From GWB1-54-5 sp035290085 (GTDB lineage Bacteria; Patescibacteriota; Gracilibacteria; Peribacterales; Peribacteraceae): a stretch of 7,041 bases of DNA. The position numbers and the translations under genes were made by a program. Of the stretch, positions 1-5,598 are shown piece by piece. The stretch is from positions 1 through 7,041 of the forward strand of contig DATDVK010000098.1 of NCBI GenBank assembly GCA_035290085.1, read 5' to 3'. A model generated the notes under the pieces. It was not told the DNA's origin. It did not search any database and worked only from the letters and a program-made list of their open reading frames with translations. Within the stretch, counting starts at the first letter, position 1. Every line of letters starts with the position of its first letter.

Positions 1-860
1 GGGGGTGGCAATGCGTAGAATGCTCTTCGTTGGTCACTCGAGGGCAAGCCATACGTGACGAGGACTCCCTCATCGTCGAAGTCGAGGCAGCTGCTCAGTT
101 TCTCGCTCGAGGAAATTTCAGCCTGGAACGAAGCGATGGTCCCTTCGATGAGCTGAGGAGTGAGGGGCGTACTGCCGTGGAGGTAGAGCTCAAATTCGTC
201 TCCTCCCGTGGCCATGGGAATGACGTGGATGTCCTGCTGCTCCAGGCGTCTGCGTGTGGGACCGTGCGGATCTACGAAGATGCGTGCAATTTGCTGGAGG
301 AAGAGCGTGGTGTGCGTGTGTGATGTGCAGTCTTTGAACGACCGGAGGCCGTCGACATCGAATCTCAACCATCCGAATTCCCGGAGACGCTCCGGTGAGG
401 GGTTGTCTGTCATGAGCCTGCGCAGGTCGTAGCGGAACATCCATGTCCCGTACGTTGCCGCGTGGATAGGAAAATCAGGGGTGGAGAGCGTGGATTCGAA
501 CCAGTGTTCTTTGAACATTTCCGCAGCGATTCTCTGTCTCGTTGCGGCTATGGTCTGAGTTAACCGCTGCTCGCTCCATCGCTCTTGCTGTGCCCTTTCA
601 ACCAGTGCCCTCGTTTCCTGGTCCGCGAGTGCCAGATGTGCTCTCTGTGTCGTCTCTCCCATGATCTGGCCGCTCATTCCTTCCATGATGCGATCCTCGT
701 CATCTTTCTCTGTAGTTGAGTGTGTATGCAGTACCTTCATGCGTTGCAGTACGCTGTCGAGGATTTCGGGTTGCCGGGCAGAGAGCTTTTCGAGGGCAGC
801 TTCGAGCATGGTGCATTCAAGAAATATTCCGGCAGGGCCGGCCGTTCTTTGAACTGTCAT
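1..860 (-). CDS. GGDEF-like domain protein, C-terminus cut off by the window edge
   Basis: An unbroken leftward frame of 286 codons starts at ATG 860-858 and runs off the left edge. Residues 1-130 are mainly charged and helical, with no signal peptide or membrane segment. From about residue 162 the pattern matches the diguanylate cyclase fold: a strand ending in FDVDGLRSFKD (167-177), a helix (LFLQQIARIF), then ATGGDEFELYL with an intact GGDEF at 219-223. Active family members use these elements to bind Mg and GTP and make cyclic di-GMP. Several usual features are absent. The Asn of FKxxND is Lys176, the conserved G-D before the helix is missing, the Arg before GGDEF is replaced, and the segment between the Asp motif and GGDEF is about ten residues longer than in PleD. 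Fold assignment is fairly confident; catalytic activity is doubtful. No Shine-Dalgarno precedes the ATG, and Met18 (809-807) is an alternative start. It is divergent from the gene at 994. Confidence 0.72.
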   Translation of the reverse strand, partial: MTVQRTAGPAGIFLECTMLEAALEKLSARQPEILDSVLQRMKVLHTHSTTEKDDEDRIMEGMSGQIMGETTQRAHLALADQETRALVERAQQERWSEQRLTQTIAATRQRIAAEMFKEHWFESTLSTPDFPIHAATYGTWMFRYDLRRLMTDNPSPERLREFGWLRFDVDGLRSFKDCTSHTHTTLFLQQIARIFVDPHGPTRRRLEQQDIHVIPMATGGDEFELYLHGSTPLTPQLIEGTIASFQAEISSSEKLSSCLDFDDEGVLVTYGLPSSDQRRAFYALPP

Positions 861-886
861 AATAATCTATATAGGATGTTTGTCAA
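859..886 (-). promoter_or_regulatory. Candidate sigma70-type promoter for the leftward GGDEF-like gene
   Basis: On the minus strand a perfect TTGACA (886-881) is followed after 16 bases by TATTAT (864-859), five of six matches to the -10 consensus. This would place the transcription start near 852, after the apparent ATG at 860-858, so translation would have to begin further in, for example at Met18. Alternatively TATATA (873-868), seven bases before the ATG, could serve as a -10 for a leaderless message, but no -35 lies at the right distance from it. The surroundings are AT-rich, so a chance match is possible. Confidence 0.4.
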
Positions 887-956
887 TTTTTTTGTTTCTT
901 TGTCTTTATGGCTTGTTTCGAAGATGAATAGATACCTTCACATGGTCCACAAAATA

Positions 957-984
957 TTGAAAAAAATTCGAAAGATTGTACGAT
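957..984 (+). promoter_or_regulatory. Candidate promoter for the gene at 994
   Basis: TTGAAA (957-962), a 16-base spacer and TACGAT (979-984) form a weak sigma70-type pair. Transcription would begin near 991-992, two or three bases before the ATG at 994, giving an almost leaderless message. The bases just before the ATG (ATCTCCC) hold no Shine-Dalgarno. The -10 matches consensus at only four of six positions, so support is moderate to weak. Confidence 0.35.
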
Positions 985-993
985 ATATCTCCC

Positions 994-1551
994 ATGAAAG
1001 AGCAGTTCCTCGCGCCCATTACCGGCTCTCCTGTGTGCATCTGTACGGGGACAACGCGGGTCGCCTACGTGGGCCCGCGCAGGACTCTCAAAGTACCGCG
1101 CCTGGATGCGCGCGGCACTCTCCTGCGTGCCGAGAGGTTCCGCGAGGGATGGTCAGCAAACAGGATCGAAGCGGAGTCGTGGCAGGAGTTCCGTGATATT
1201 GTCCTGCCGACCCGTGCCTATATTAGAGCGCTCGTTTCGCTCCAGCCGACGACGGAGGATCTCCGCATGTCTATTGTCGATTTCACAGATATTGTGGAAC
1301 GCGGTCTCGGGAGTGATGCCATCGAACAGGCGGATGTTGCTCACACGTTCGATAACCCGGGGAACTTCGGCTACGACGGGGAAGCCGTGAAGCTCCGGGA
1401 TTTCGGTGATCCGCGCCTCATTACGTTCCTCCGGTCCAGGCATGAGGAAGTCCATTGCCTCCTCTCCGCGCTCGTACGTGTGGAGACGCTCTTCCGCGGG
1501 CGCTTTCCTGAGGGATTTCCAAGGGAGCTTTCTGATGGGGGAGAAAAGTAG
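994..1551 (+). CDS. Compact protein with protein-kinase-like motifs, function unknown
   Basis: This is a 185-residue soluble protein that I do not recognise as a named family. The residue pattern recalls a shrunken kinase or phosphotransferase fold. A beta-hairpin-like start leads to TLKVPRL, with Lys33 where the ATP-binding lysine would sit. The segment FREGWSANRIEAESW (49-63) resembles helix C with Glu59 or Glu61. NPGNFGYDGEAVKLRDFGD (121-139) has Asn124 and a DFG at 136-138 placed like the metal-binding residues. A clear catalytic HRD Asp is missing and the C-lobe would be very small, so it may be a pseudokinase or an unrelated fold. Codon use looks properly coding throughout. I chose ATG 994 over the in-frame TTG at 976 because a candidate -10 lies at 979-984. 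The next gene follows 80 bases on in the same direction, with its own promoter-like boxes. The kinase link is inference from motifs only. Confidence 0.75.
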   Translation: MKEQFLAPITGSPVCICTGTTRVAYVGPRRTLKVPRLDARGTLLRAERFREGWSANRIEAESWQEFRDIVLPTRAYIRALVSLQPTTEDLRMSIVDFTDIVERGLGSDAIEQADVAHTFDNPGNFGYDGEAVKLRDFGDPRLITFLRSRHEEVHCLLSALVRVETLFRGRFPEGFPRELSDGGEK

Positions 1552-1595
1552 CTCTGTGTTTCCTGGCACGTTCGGAGCTCGTGTGTACCGGAGAG

Positions 1596-1624
1596 TTGCC
1601 GAAAGAAATAGAATATGTTACAAT
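1596..1624 (+). promoter_or_regulatory. Extended -10 promoter for the gene at 1632, likely leaderless
   Basis: TTGCCG (1596-1601) is followed by a 17-base spacer and TACAAT (1619-1624), with TGT directly upstream making an extended -10. The predicted start of transcription (about 1631) falls at the ATG at 1632-1634. A perfect TATAAT also sits at 1626-1631, touching the ATG. If that were the true -10, the message would start inside the gene and lack this start codon, so the TACAAT reading fits better. Confidence 0.5.
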
Positions 1625-1631
1625 ATATAAT

Positions 1632-2090
1632 ATGAGTACGGAACACAGAGAGAGGGCAGATGGCACGTATGCTGCTTCTTGGAACGATATTCTCCGGGAA
1701 ACGGAGCGCTGGTCCGAGGAAGACCGGAAGGAATTCCTCCTCCTCTTGGATAAGGCGATCAACAGGGCACATCTCTGCTTTGAGGACAGGGAACGAGGCA
1801 GCCGTTCTGTGGATATGTCCCGTGTACATGAAACCGTCGCCACAGAGGCCATCGTGAAAGCCATGGGAGTGTATGCGAGGAATCAGCAAAGAGTCGGAAC
1901 GGTTTCTCCTGAGGCTCAACATGAGGGCGTATTGCGGGTACTCTGCGATGTAATAGGGGTTCGTCTCTCCCTCCAGGTTCTAAAGGAGAAGCACGAACCG
2001 GTGGAGGAGGACAGCGCTCCTGTTGTAGATATATCAAGTGAGATTTGGAGGAGACTCAGAGCACTCGGGGTGCATCATCCGGCCGGGTGA
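1632..2090 (+). CDS. Helical cytoplasmic protein of unknown function
   Basis: This 152-residue protein has no family I recognise. It has no signal peptide or membrane segment. It is rich in charged residues and predicted helices: WNDILRETERWSEEDRKEF near the start, a central stretch of helix-forming residues around VHETVATEAIVKAMGVYAR, then a hydrophobic helix at VLRVLCDVIGVRLSLQVL, an acidic linker, and a terminal helix around IWRRLRALG. An upstream in-frame GTG would add 17 residues. I prefer ATG 1632 because an extended -10 lies 7 bases before it and the added residues would be read across the promoter. The gene runs in the same direction as the kinase-like gene 80 bases upstream and ends convergent with the secreted-protein gene, with only 19 bases between the stops and no hairpin there. 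Partnership with the upstream gene is possible but unproven. Confidence 0.72.
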   Translation: MSTEHRERADGTYAASWNDILRETERWSEEDRKEFLLLLDKAINRAHLCFEDRERGSRSVDMSRVHETVATEAIVKAMGVYARNQQRVGTVSPEAQHEGVLRVLCDVIGVRLSLQVLKEKHEPVEEDSAPVVDISSEIWRRLRALGVHHPAG

Positions 2091-2109
2091 AGAGAGAAGC
2101 AGGAGGCCG

Positions 2110-2703
2110 TTACTCTTCGAGTTCCTCGCCGCGTACCTGTCGCAGGCACTGCTGGCGCTCGGTTGCGCTTACGTCTTTGCAGGCTTCGTGTGTCCGTTTG
2201 ATAGCATTGCGTCTGGTCTGTGTCCGGTCGTGCTGCCTCTCGGAACGGCTGCGGAGCTCTGATTGATCGAGTGCCGTTGTGCGGGGAGTGCCGCTGAAGC
2301 GGGTACGCAGGGCATTCATACGTTCCTGCTGCAGGATTTCGCGCCAGTTGTCTCGCTGTTCGTAACGGTCCTGGAAGTTCGACTGCATGCGCAGGCGCCC
2401 CTGGCGCAGATCTTCTATGCTCTCTTTCCTCAGTTTTTCAACAGACTTCGTTATCGTCTTACTTCTGCCGCCGGTTTCCGGCCTGCGCAACAGCCTTCTC
2501 TCCTGGATGAGGTTACTGTTTTCCATTCGCCACTGCTTTGCGTCCGTTGGCTCGCTTCTTCGTTCCTGCATGCGCAGACAGCGGTTCTGTGCCGGACCGA
2601 TGAGCGTATTGCAATCGCCGCGTGTGAGAGTCGCTGCGAAACTTGTGGGGATGGCGGTGCAGAGTATGCTCACAGTTGCGAGCAGGGAGAATATTTTTTC
2701 CAT
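2110..2703 (-). CDS. Secreted Arg-rich protein with a duplicated C-x10-C-L-R motif
   Basis: The protein is 197 residues long. Residues 1-23 form a good Sec signal peptide (MEKIFSLL... ending TSFA, with cleavage before Ala24), which fixes the start at 2703. Translation could be read further back to 2868, but that would bury the signal. The mature protein is extremely rich in Arg, Glu and Gln and reads as long helices, possibly a coiled coil. It carries two matching cysteine motifs near its ends: C31-x10-C42-LRM and C175-x10-C186-LRQ. Within each motif the spacing suits disulphide-stapled helical segments once exported; this is inference. I know no named family. Spy/CpxP-like helical envelope proteins are a loose analogy but lack this cysteine pattern. 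The bases before the ATG are pyrimidine-rich (CTTCTCCTCCCT), the opposite of a Shine-Dalgarno. The gene lies downstream of prs on the same strand, 182 bases away, with a hairpin between them. Confidence 0.8.
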   Translation of the reverse strand: MEKIFSLLATVSILCTAIPTSFAATLTRGDCNTLIGPAQNRCLRMQERRSEPTDAKQWRMENSNLIQERRLLRRPETGGRSKTITKSVEKLRKESIEDLRQGRLRMQSNFQDRYEQRDNWREILQQERMNALRTRFSGTPRTTALDQSELRSRSERQHDRTQTRRNAIKRTHEACKDVSATERQQCLRQVRGEELEE

Positions 2704-2726
2704 AGGGAGGAGAAGAAAGTGTGAAC

Positions 2727-2735
2727 AGTGTAACA
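2727..2735 (-). promoter_or_regulatory. Possible extended -10 for the secreted-protein gene
   Basis: On the minus strand TGT followed by TACACT (2735-2727) resembles an extended -10. It would start transcription about 16 bases before the ATG at 2703. No -35 is visible at the right distance, so support is weak. Confidence 0.28.
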
Positions 2736-2802
2736 CGAAAGAGCGGGGGAGGGGATGTGTCAGTCTGGTGAGTGCAATGTTGTTTGTTCGTTCTCTCGTG
2801 CT

Positions 2803-2833
2803 CTCGTTTGCTCGTTTCAAACGAGCCAACGAG
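2803..2833. terminator. Imperfect 13-bp hairpin downstream of prs
   Basis: CTCGTT (2803-2808) pairs with AACGAG (2828-2833), and GCTCGTT (2810-2816) with AACGAGC (2820-2826), around a 3-base loop and with one mismatched pair. It lies 53 bases past the prs stop and before the next leftward gene. Neither strand has a T-tract after it, so it is not a textbook intrinsic terminator. It could be a mRNA 3'-end stabiliser or a dispersed repeat. The CTCGTTT unit also occurs as a direct repeat at 2803-2809 and 2811-2817. Confidence 0.45.
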
Positions 2834-2885
2834 TAACAAATAGCCATGAATACCTCTATGCCCTCCATTGTTATTGTTGCCCTTT

Positions 2886-3815
2886 TTATTTCTCGTAGAT
2901 CTTTGTCACACTTTCATCATGCTCGATGTGCTGGATGACTTCTGCGATGAGAGGTGCAACGGAGAGAACCGTCAGTCCCGGGAACGCGTTCTTCCGCACA
3001 GGCATGCTGTCTGTGACGATCACTTCCTTAAATTTTGCCTCTGTGAGACGCTTGATTGCCGGCCCAGAGAAAATGGCGTGGGTGGCGGCTGCGTACACGT
3101 CTTTCTTTGCCCCTCTCTCAATCAGGGCCTGCTTTGCCGTGAGGAGCGTGCCGGCTGTGTCGATCATGTCGTCATAGATGATGCATGTTTTCCCCTGTAC
3201 TTCTCCTACAACGTCCAGAATCTCTGCCTTGTGGTGCTCCGGCCGGGATTTGTGGAGGATGGCGATGTCGGCTCCCATCATGTCTGCGAAGATTTTCGTG
3301 TATTTCGCGCTTCCGATGTCCGGGGCGATGACGAGGATATCCTTCAGTTTCTTCTTCCTGAAGTAGTCGGCGAAGATTCTCCCCGAATCGAGCGCATCGG
3401 CAGGAATGGAGAAGAACCCCTGGATCTGTGGGGAGTGGAGGTTGAGCGTCATCACGTGGTCCGCTCCGGATTCCTCCAGGAGGTGGGCGACAAGTTTGGC
3501 GGAGATCGGTTCCCTCCAGTGAGCTACCCGGTCCTGGCGCGCGTAGGGGAAGTTCGGCAGAACAGCATGGACCGATTTTGCAAAGCTGAGTTTTGCAGCC
3601 TGGCACATGAGCAGCAGCTCTATGAGGTGCTCGTTGATGTTCGGTGCTGCGGTCTGAACAATGTACACGTTCTTTCCGCGCACCGATTGCTGGAAACGGA
3701 TGTAGCGTTCGCCGCAGCTGAATTCCTTCAGATCGACCTTACCCAGCGCTATGCCAAGCTCTTTAGCGATGGATGCTGCGAGTGCCGGGTGAGATGAGCC
3801 CGCAAAGAGGTGCAT
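2886..3815 (-). CDS. prs: Ribose-phosphate pyrophosphokinase (PRPP synthetase)
   Basis: The enzyme makes phosphoribosyl pyrophosphate from ribose 5-phosphate and ATP in the cytoplasm, feeding purine, pyrimidine, NAD, histidine and tryptophan synthesis. At 309 residues it is close to the usual class I length of about 310-320. Clear hallmarks are MHLFAGSSHP at the start, the flexible-loop motif FPYARQDR (89-96), the REPISAK segment, the TLNLH...QIQGFF region (about 123-135), the catalytic Lys-Arg pair in LHKSRP (Lys189, Arg191), and the PRPP-binding loop DDMIDTAGT (215-223). Two acidic positions annotated as Mg ligands in human PRPS1 are changed here: the Asp of the usual TxDLH is Asn125, and the Asp after QIQGFF is Ser136. 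His127 and Asp140 are kept. An ATG at 3827 would add four residues, but a strong extended -10 overlaps it, so I prefer 3815. It is divergent from the PRC-barrel gene. Confidence 0.96.
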   Translation of the reverse strand: MHLFAGSSHPALAASIAKELGIALGKVDLKEFSCGERYIRFQQSVRGKNVYIVQTAAPNINEHLIELLLMCQAAKLSFAKSVHAVLPNFPYARQDRVAHWREPISAKLVAHLLEESGADHVMTLNLHSPQIQGFFSIPADALDSGRIFADYFRKKKLKDILVIAPDIGSAKYTKIFADMMGADIAILHKSRPEHHKAEILDVVGEVQGKTCIIYDDMIDTAGTLLTAKQALIERGAKKDVYAAATHAIFSGPAIKRLTEAKFKEVIVTDSMPVRKNAFPGLTVLSVAPLIAEVIQHIEHDESVTKIYEK

Positions 3816-3821
3816 GTGTAG

Positions 3822-3827
3822 TATCAT
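3822..3827 (+). promoter_or_regulatory. -10 box of the PRC-barrel gene
   Basis: TATCAT (3822-3827) matches the -10 consensus at five of six positions and lies 8 bases before the ATG at 3836, so the message would start at about 3834. No convincing -35 is seen, as that stretch is inside prs. It overlaps the opposing prs -10 at 3826-3827. Confidence 0.42.
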
Positions 3828-3854
3828 TGTAGCAAATGCAGGTCCGAATCTCTA
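3826..3854 (-). promoter_or_regulatory. Extended -10 promoter of prs
   Basis: On the minus strand TACAAT (3831-3826) is preceded directly by TGC (3834-3832), an extended -10. A four-of-six -35 match, TAGAGA, lies at 3854-3849 with a 17-base spacer. Transcription would start near 3819, only a few bases before ATG 3815, and after the alternative ATG 3827. The -35 lies inside the opposing coding sequence, and the -10 overlaps that gene's own -10 by two bases. Confidence 0.5.
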
Positions 3855-4396
3855 CCTATATGGGAGCCTTGGTGCTAGAGGAGTCCTCCGGGGAACCACT
3901 CGGGGCTGTTGCTGGAGTGCTCATCCATCCCGATACGGGGAAAGTTGAAGGAGTATTTGTCCGTGTGAACGACGGGTTCAGCAGCGGTCTCTTCTTCTGC
4001 AGGGCCTTGGACATCATCCGGTTCGGCACCAGCGTCCATATTCGCAGCGCAGGTGCACTCTGCGATCCTTCTGAAATAGTGCGGTTGCAGAGTCTCCTGG
4101 AAGACGGCCGTACCGTTCTCGGGCAGCAGGTGCGTACCGAGAGCGGACAGAAGGTCGGGCGTTGCCGCGATGTGCAGTTCGACACGGAGTCTCTGCTGAT
4201 GGAGTGGATTTTCCCGAAAGGATGGTTCCGATGGAAGAGGGGCATCGCAGTGTCTGACATTCTTGAAGTACGCAGTGATGCCATCATTGTGCGGGATGAG
4301 AAGCGCCCGGTTGTGGAGGATGTAGTGGAGGAGAAGACTTCTGTGTTCGATCCTCTGGAGGTTGTGGAGCCGAAAGTGAGCCGTGTGCGGCGGTAG
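3836..4396 (+). CDS. Tandem PRC-barrel domain protein
   Basis: The 186-residue soluble protein carries two PRC-barrel units. The first spans about residues 3-80 and shows the typical MGALVLEESSGEPLGAV then HPDTGKVEGVFV pattern. The second runs from about 92 to 155 with LGQQVRTESGQKVGRCRDVQFDTES. PRC-barrels are small beta folds found in the photosynthetic reaction centre H subunit, in the ribosome-maturation factor RimM and in many stand-alone proteins, usually serving as protein- or RNA-binding modules. Residues 155-186 form a charged tail rich in Glu and Val that ends in SRVRR. No membrane segment or signal is seen. Start 3836 is chosen because the first strand of the fold begins at MQVRIS and a -10 lies just upstream; Met9 (3860) would cut into the domain. 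The gene is divergent from prs and ends at a strong hairpin. A precise role cannot be given. Confidence 0.88.
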   Translation: MQVRISTYMGALVLEESSGEPLGAVAGVLIHPDTGKVEGVFVRVNDGFSSGLFFCRALDIIRFGTSVHIRSAGALCDPSEIVRLQSLLEDGRTVLGQQVRTESGQKVGRCRDVQFDTESLLMEWIFPKGWFRWKRGIAVSDILEVRSDAIIVRDEKRPVVEDVVEEKTSVFDPLEVVEPKVSRVRR

Positions 4397-4446
4397 GCAG
4401 TCGACGCCAGTTTTTCTATGGATTCTTCGTTGAGAAACGGACAATG

Positions 4447-4472
4447 AAGAGCCCCGCATCCGCGGGGCTCTT
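4447..4472. terminator. GC-rich hairpin between convergent genes, probable bidirectional terminator
   Basis: AAGAGCCCCGC (4447-4457) and GCGGGGCTCTT (4462-4472) form a perfect 11-bp stem with the 4-base loop ATCC. It lies 50 bases after the PRC-barrel stop and 24 bases past the stop of the convergent membrane-protein gene. The U-tract is short on either side (the stem end plus TATTA on the plus strand), so efficiency is uncertain, but position and symmetry suit a shared terminator. Confidence 0.82.
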
Positions 4473-4496
4473 CTATTACCCGTTAACGTTGCCTCC

Positions 4497-4844
4497 TTAG
4501 GTTGCGAGTTGCGTAGCAATGAAGTCCACGAGACCCTGTGCGAGCAGGATCACGACGAGACCAATGATGACGAAGAGAATCGTCTTCTTGGCCTTGTCCT
4601 TCTCGGCTTCTTCACCCTGAGAGATGACGAGACGAATACCGGCGATTACGATGAAGACCACGGCGATGAGTGCCATGAAGGTGAGGATCTTCTTGATGAT
4701 GTCGATGATTTTCTGGCGGACATCACTCACACCACCGATTGCCGGTGTGGGACCGAAGAGCTGTGCCCAGGCTGGTGGGGCGATCATGAAGGTCACCGCA
4801 GCAGCGGACACACGGAGGCAGAGAGATTGAAGGGAAGTGAACAT
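4497..4844 (-). CDS. TrbC/VirB2-like small membrane protein with signal peptide
   Basis: The protein is 115 residues long. Residues 1-27 form a signal peptide ending PPAWA, with cleavage before Gln28. The mature part has a short amphipathic segment (VRQKIIDIIKK), a first membrane helix (about 53-74), a polar charged loop (SQGEEAEKDKAKK) and a second membrane helix (about 88-109). This two-helix layout with a Gly-rich start of the second helix and a Lys-rich loop matches pilin-like subunits of type IV secretion (TrbC/VirB2) and the related small proteins common in CPR genomes. No other secretion gene is in view, so a role in a pilus, a DNA-transfer or uptake apparatus, or simply the membrane cannot be told apart. 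An upstream ATG at 4871 would add nine residues. I prefer 4844 because it gives a normal signal length and promoter-like boxes overlap 4871. It lies 110 bases downstream of the multi-pass gene on the same strand. Confidence 0.85.
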   Translation of the reverse strand: MFTSLQSLCLRVSAAAVTFMIAPPAWAQLFGPTPAIGGVSDVRQKIIDIIKKILTFMALIAVVFIVIAGIRLVISQGEEAEKDKAKKTILFVIIGLVVILLAQGLVDFIATQLAT

Positions 4845-4869
4845 AGATAAGAAGCAGGAAATTAAATGC

Positions 4870-4899
4870 ATTGTGACGCACTCTATTGCGCTTTTTCAA
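4870..4899 (-). promoter_or_regulatory. Possible promoter for the TrbC/VirB2-like gene
   Basis: On the minus strand TTGAAA (4899-4894) is followed after 18 bases by CACAAT (4875-4870). A second -10-like box, TTTAAT (4866-4861), lies closer to the gene. Either would start transcription after the ATG at 4871 and before the ATG at 4844. Both are weak matches. Confidence 0.27.
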
Positions 4900-4954
4900 G
4901 CTGGAATGTGCCACTTCAGTCAAACAACACTTGATTTATAAACACTTTCATATT

Positions 4955-5518
4955 CTATTCTTCTTTTTGGCTGTTCATGAAGCCTATCACGAGCAGAATG
5001 ATGGCTGGGAGAGCGAACCAGAGGTCCTGGTAGAGGACCATGAATTCCATGAGTCGGCTGTGCGTGATGATGGTGGCAATAAAGGGAGACTGTGCGATGT
5101 TTTTGTCCAGGAGAGGGGCGTCTGCAACGAATGTCATGAGTGTGGAAAGCATGAGACCGGCGGTCACAAAACCGAAGAGCGCCGTCATTGCGATATCGAC
5201 AAGGGTATTTCCATCTTTCTGGTATTCGATTTCAAATCCGCCCCGTACAGCGAGGAAGATGATCGTTACTATGAAGAGAACGAGCTTCGTTGTGGCGAGG
5301 AGTTGGATGTCGAGTGTAATGCCAACCATGCTGAAGAGCGGCTGGGAATCGGCGGAGAGGCGTTCAACGAGGTTGCCCATTCCCTGTGCGGCGACGATAG
5401 CAATGTAGGTGGAGATGATGATCTTCACGGATTCGTGTTTTCCTATAATGAAGCTGTAGGTGATCACCACCGCGAAGAATACGATTACGAACAGGTCCCA
5501 ACTGAGGGTAAGTTGCAT
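4955..5518 (-). CDS. Multi-pass membrane protein of unknown function
   Basis: This is a 187-residue integral membrane protein with about five hydrophobic helices, near residues 8-25, 31-50, 73-91, 106-130 and 167-181. Conserved-looking polar positions between them include GKHESVK (26-32), the loop VRGGFEIEYQKDGN (91-104) and a cytoplasmic or external stretch DAPLLDKNIAQS (133-144). The first two helices loosely recall CvpA-type proteins, but I see no decisive motif and do not name a family. The tail ends in a charged SQKEE. The start at 5518 is the first ATG and begins right before helix 1; no Shine-Dalgarno is present (TTCCTCTCCCC precedes the ATG). It lies upstream of the TrbC/VirB2-like gene on the same strand, so the two may be co-transcribed and work together in the envelope, which is inference from position. 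It is divergent from truB. Confidence 0.82.
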   Translation of the reverse strand: MQLTLSWDLFVIVFFAVVITYSFIIGKHESVKIIISTYIAIVAAQGMGNLVERLSADSQPLFSMVGITLDIQLLATTKLVLFIVTIIFLAVRGGFEIEYQKDGNTLVDIAMTALFGFVTAGLMLSTLMTFVADAPLLDKNIAQSPFIATIITHSRLMEFMVLYQDLWFALPAIILLVIGFMNSQKEE

Positions 5519-5598
5519 GGGGAGAGGAAGGTTGTCTTTGATACTACCTGAATCACGGCGGTTTATGCTAGTTGTACTCTTCTTAAGAGTAAGGGGAA

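Noticed and set aside
720..1196. Rightward open frame of 158 codons
   Set aside because: It lies antisense to the GGDEF-like gene, spans the AT-rich promoter region and overlaps the gene at 994 out of frame.
1371..1922. Leftward open frame of 183 codons
   Set aside because: It crosses two well-formed rightward genes and their promoter, with shadow-like composition.
2704..2868. N-terminal extension of the secreted-protein gene to an ATG at 2868
   Set aside because: It would put 55 residues before a clean signal peptide and read through the hairpin at 2803-2833.
2868..3797. Rightward open frame of 309 codons opposite prs
   Set aside because: prs on the minus strand is unmistakable by its motifs. 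This is its antisense shadow, rich in Cys, His and Val.
5576..5590. ACTCTT-CTT-AAGAGT inverted repeat in the truB upstream spacer
   Set aside because: The stem is only six weak pairs with no T-run after it, within reach of chance.
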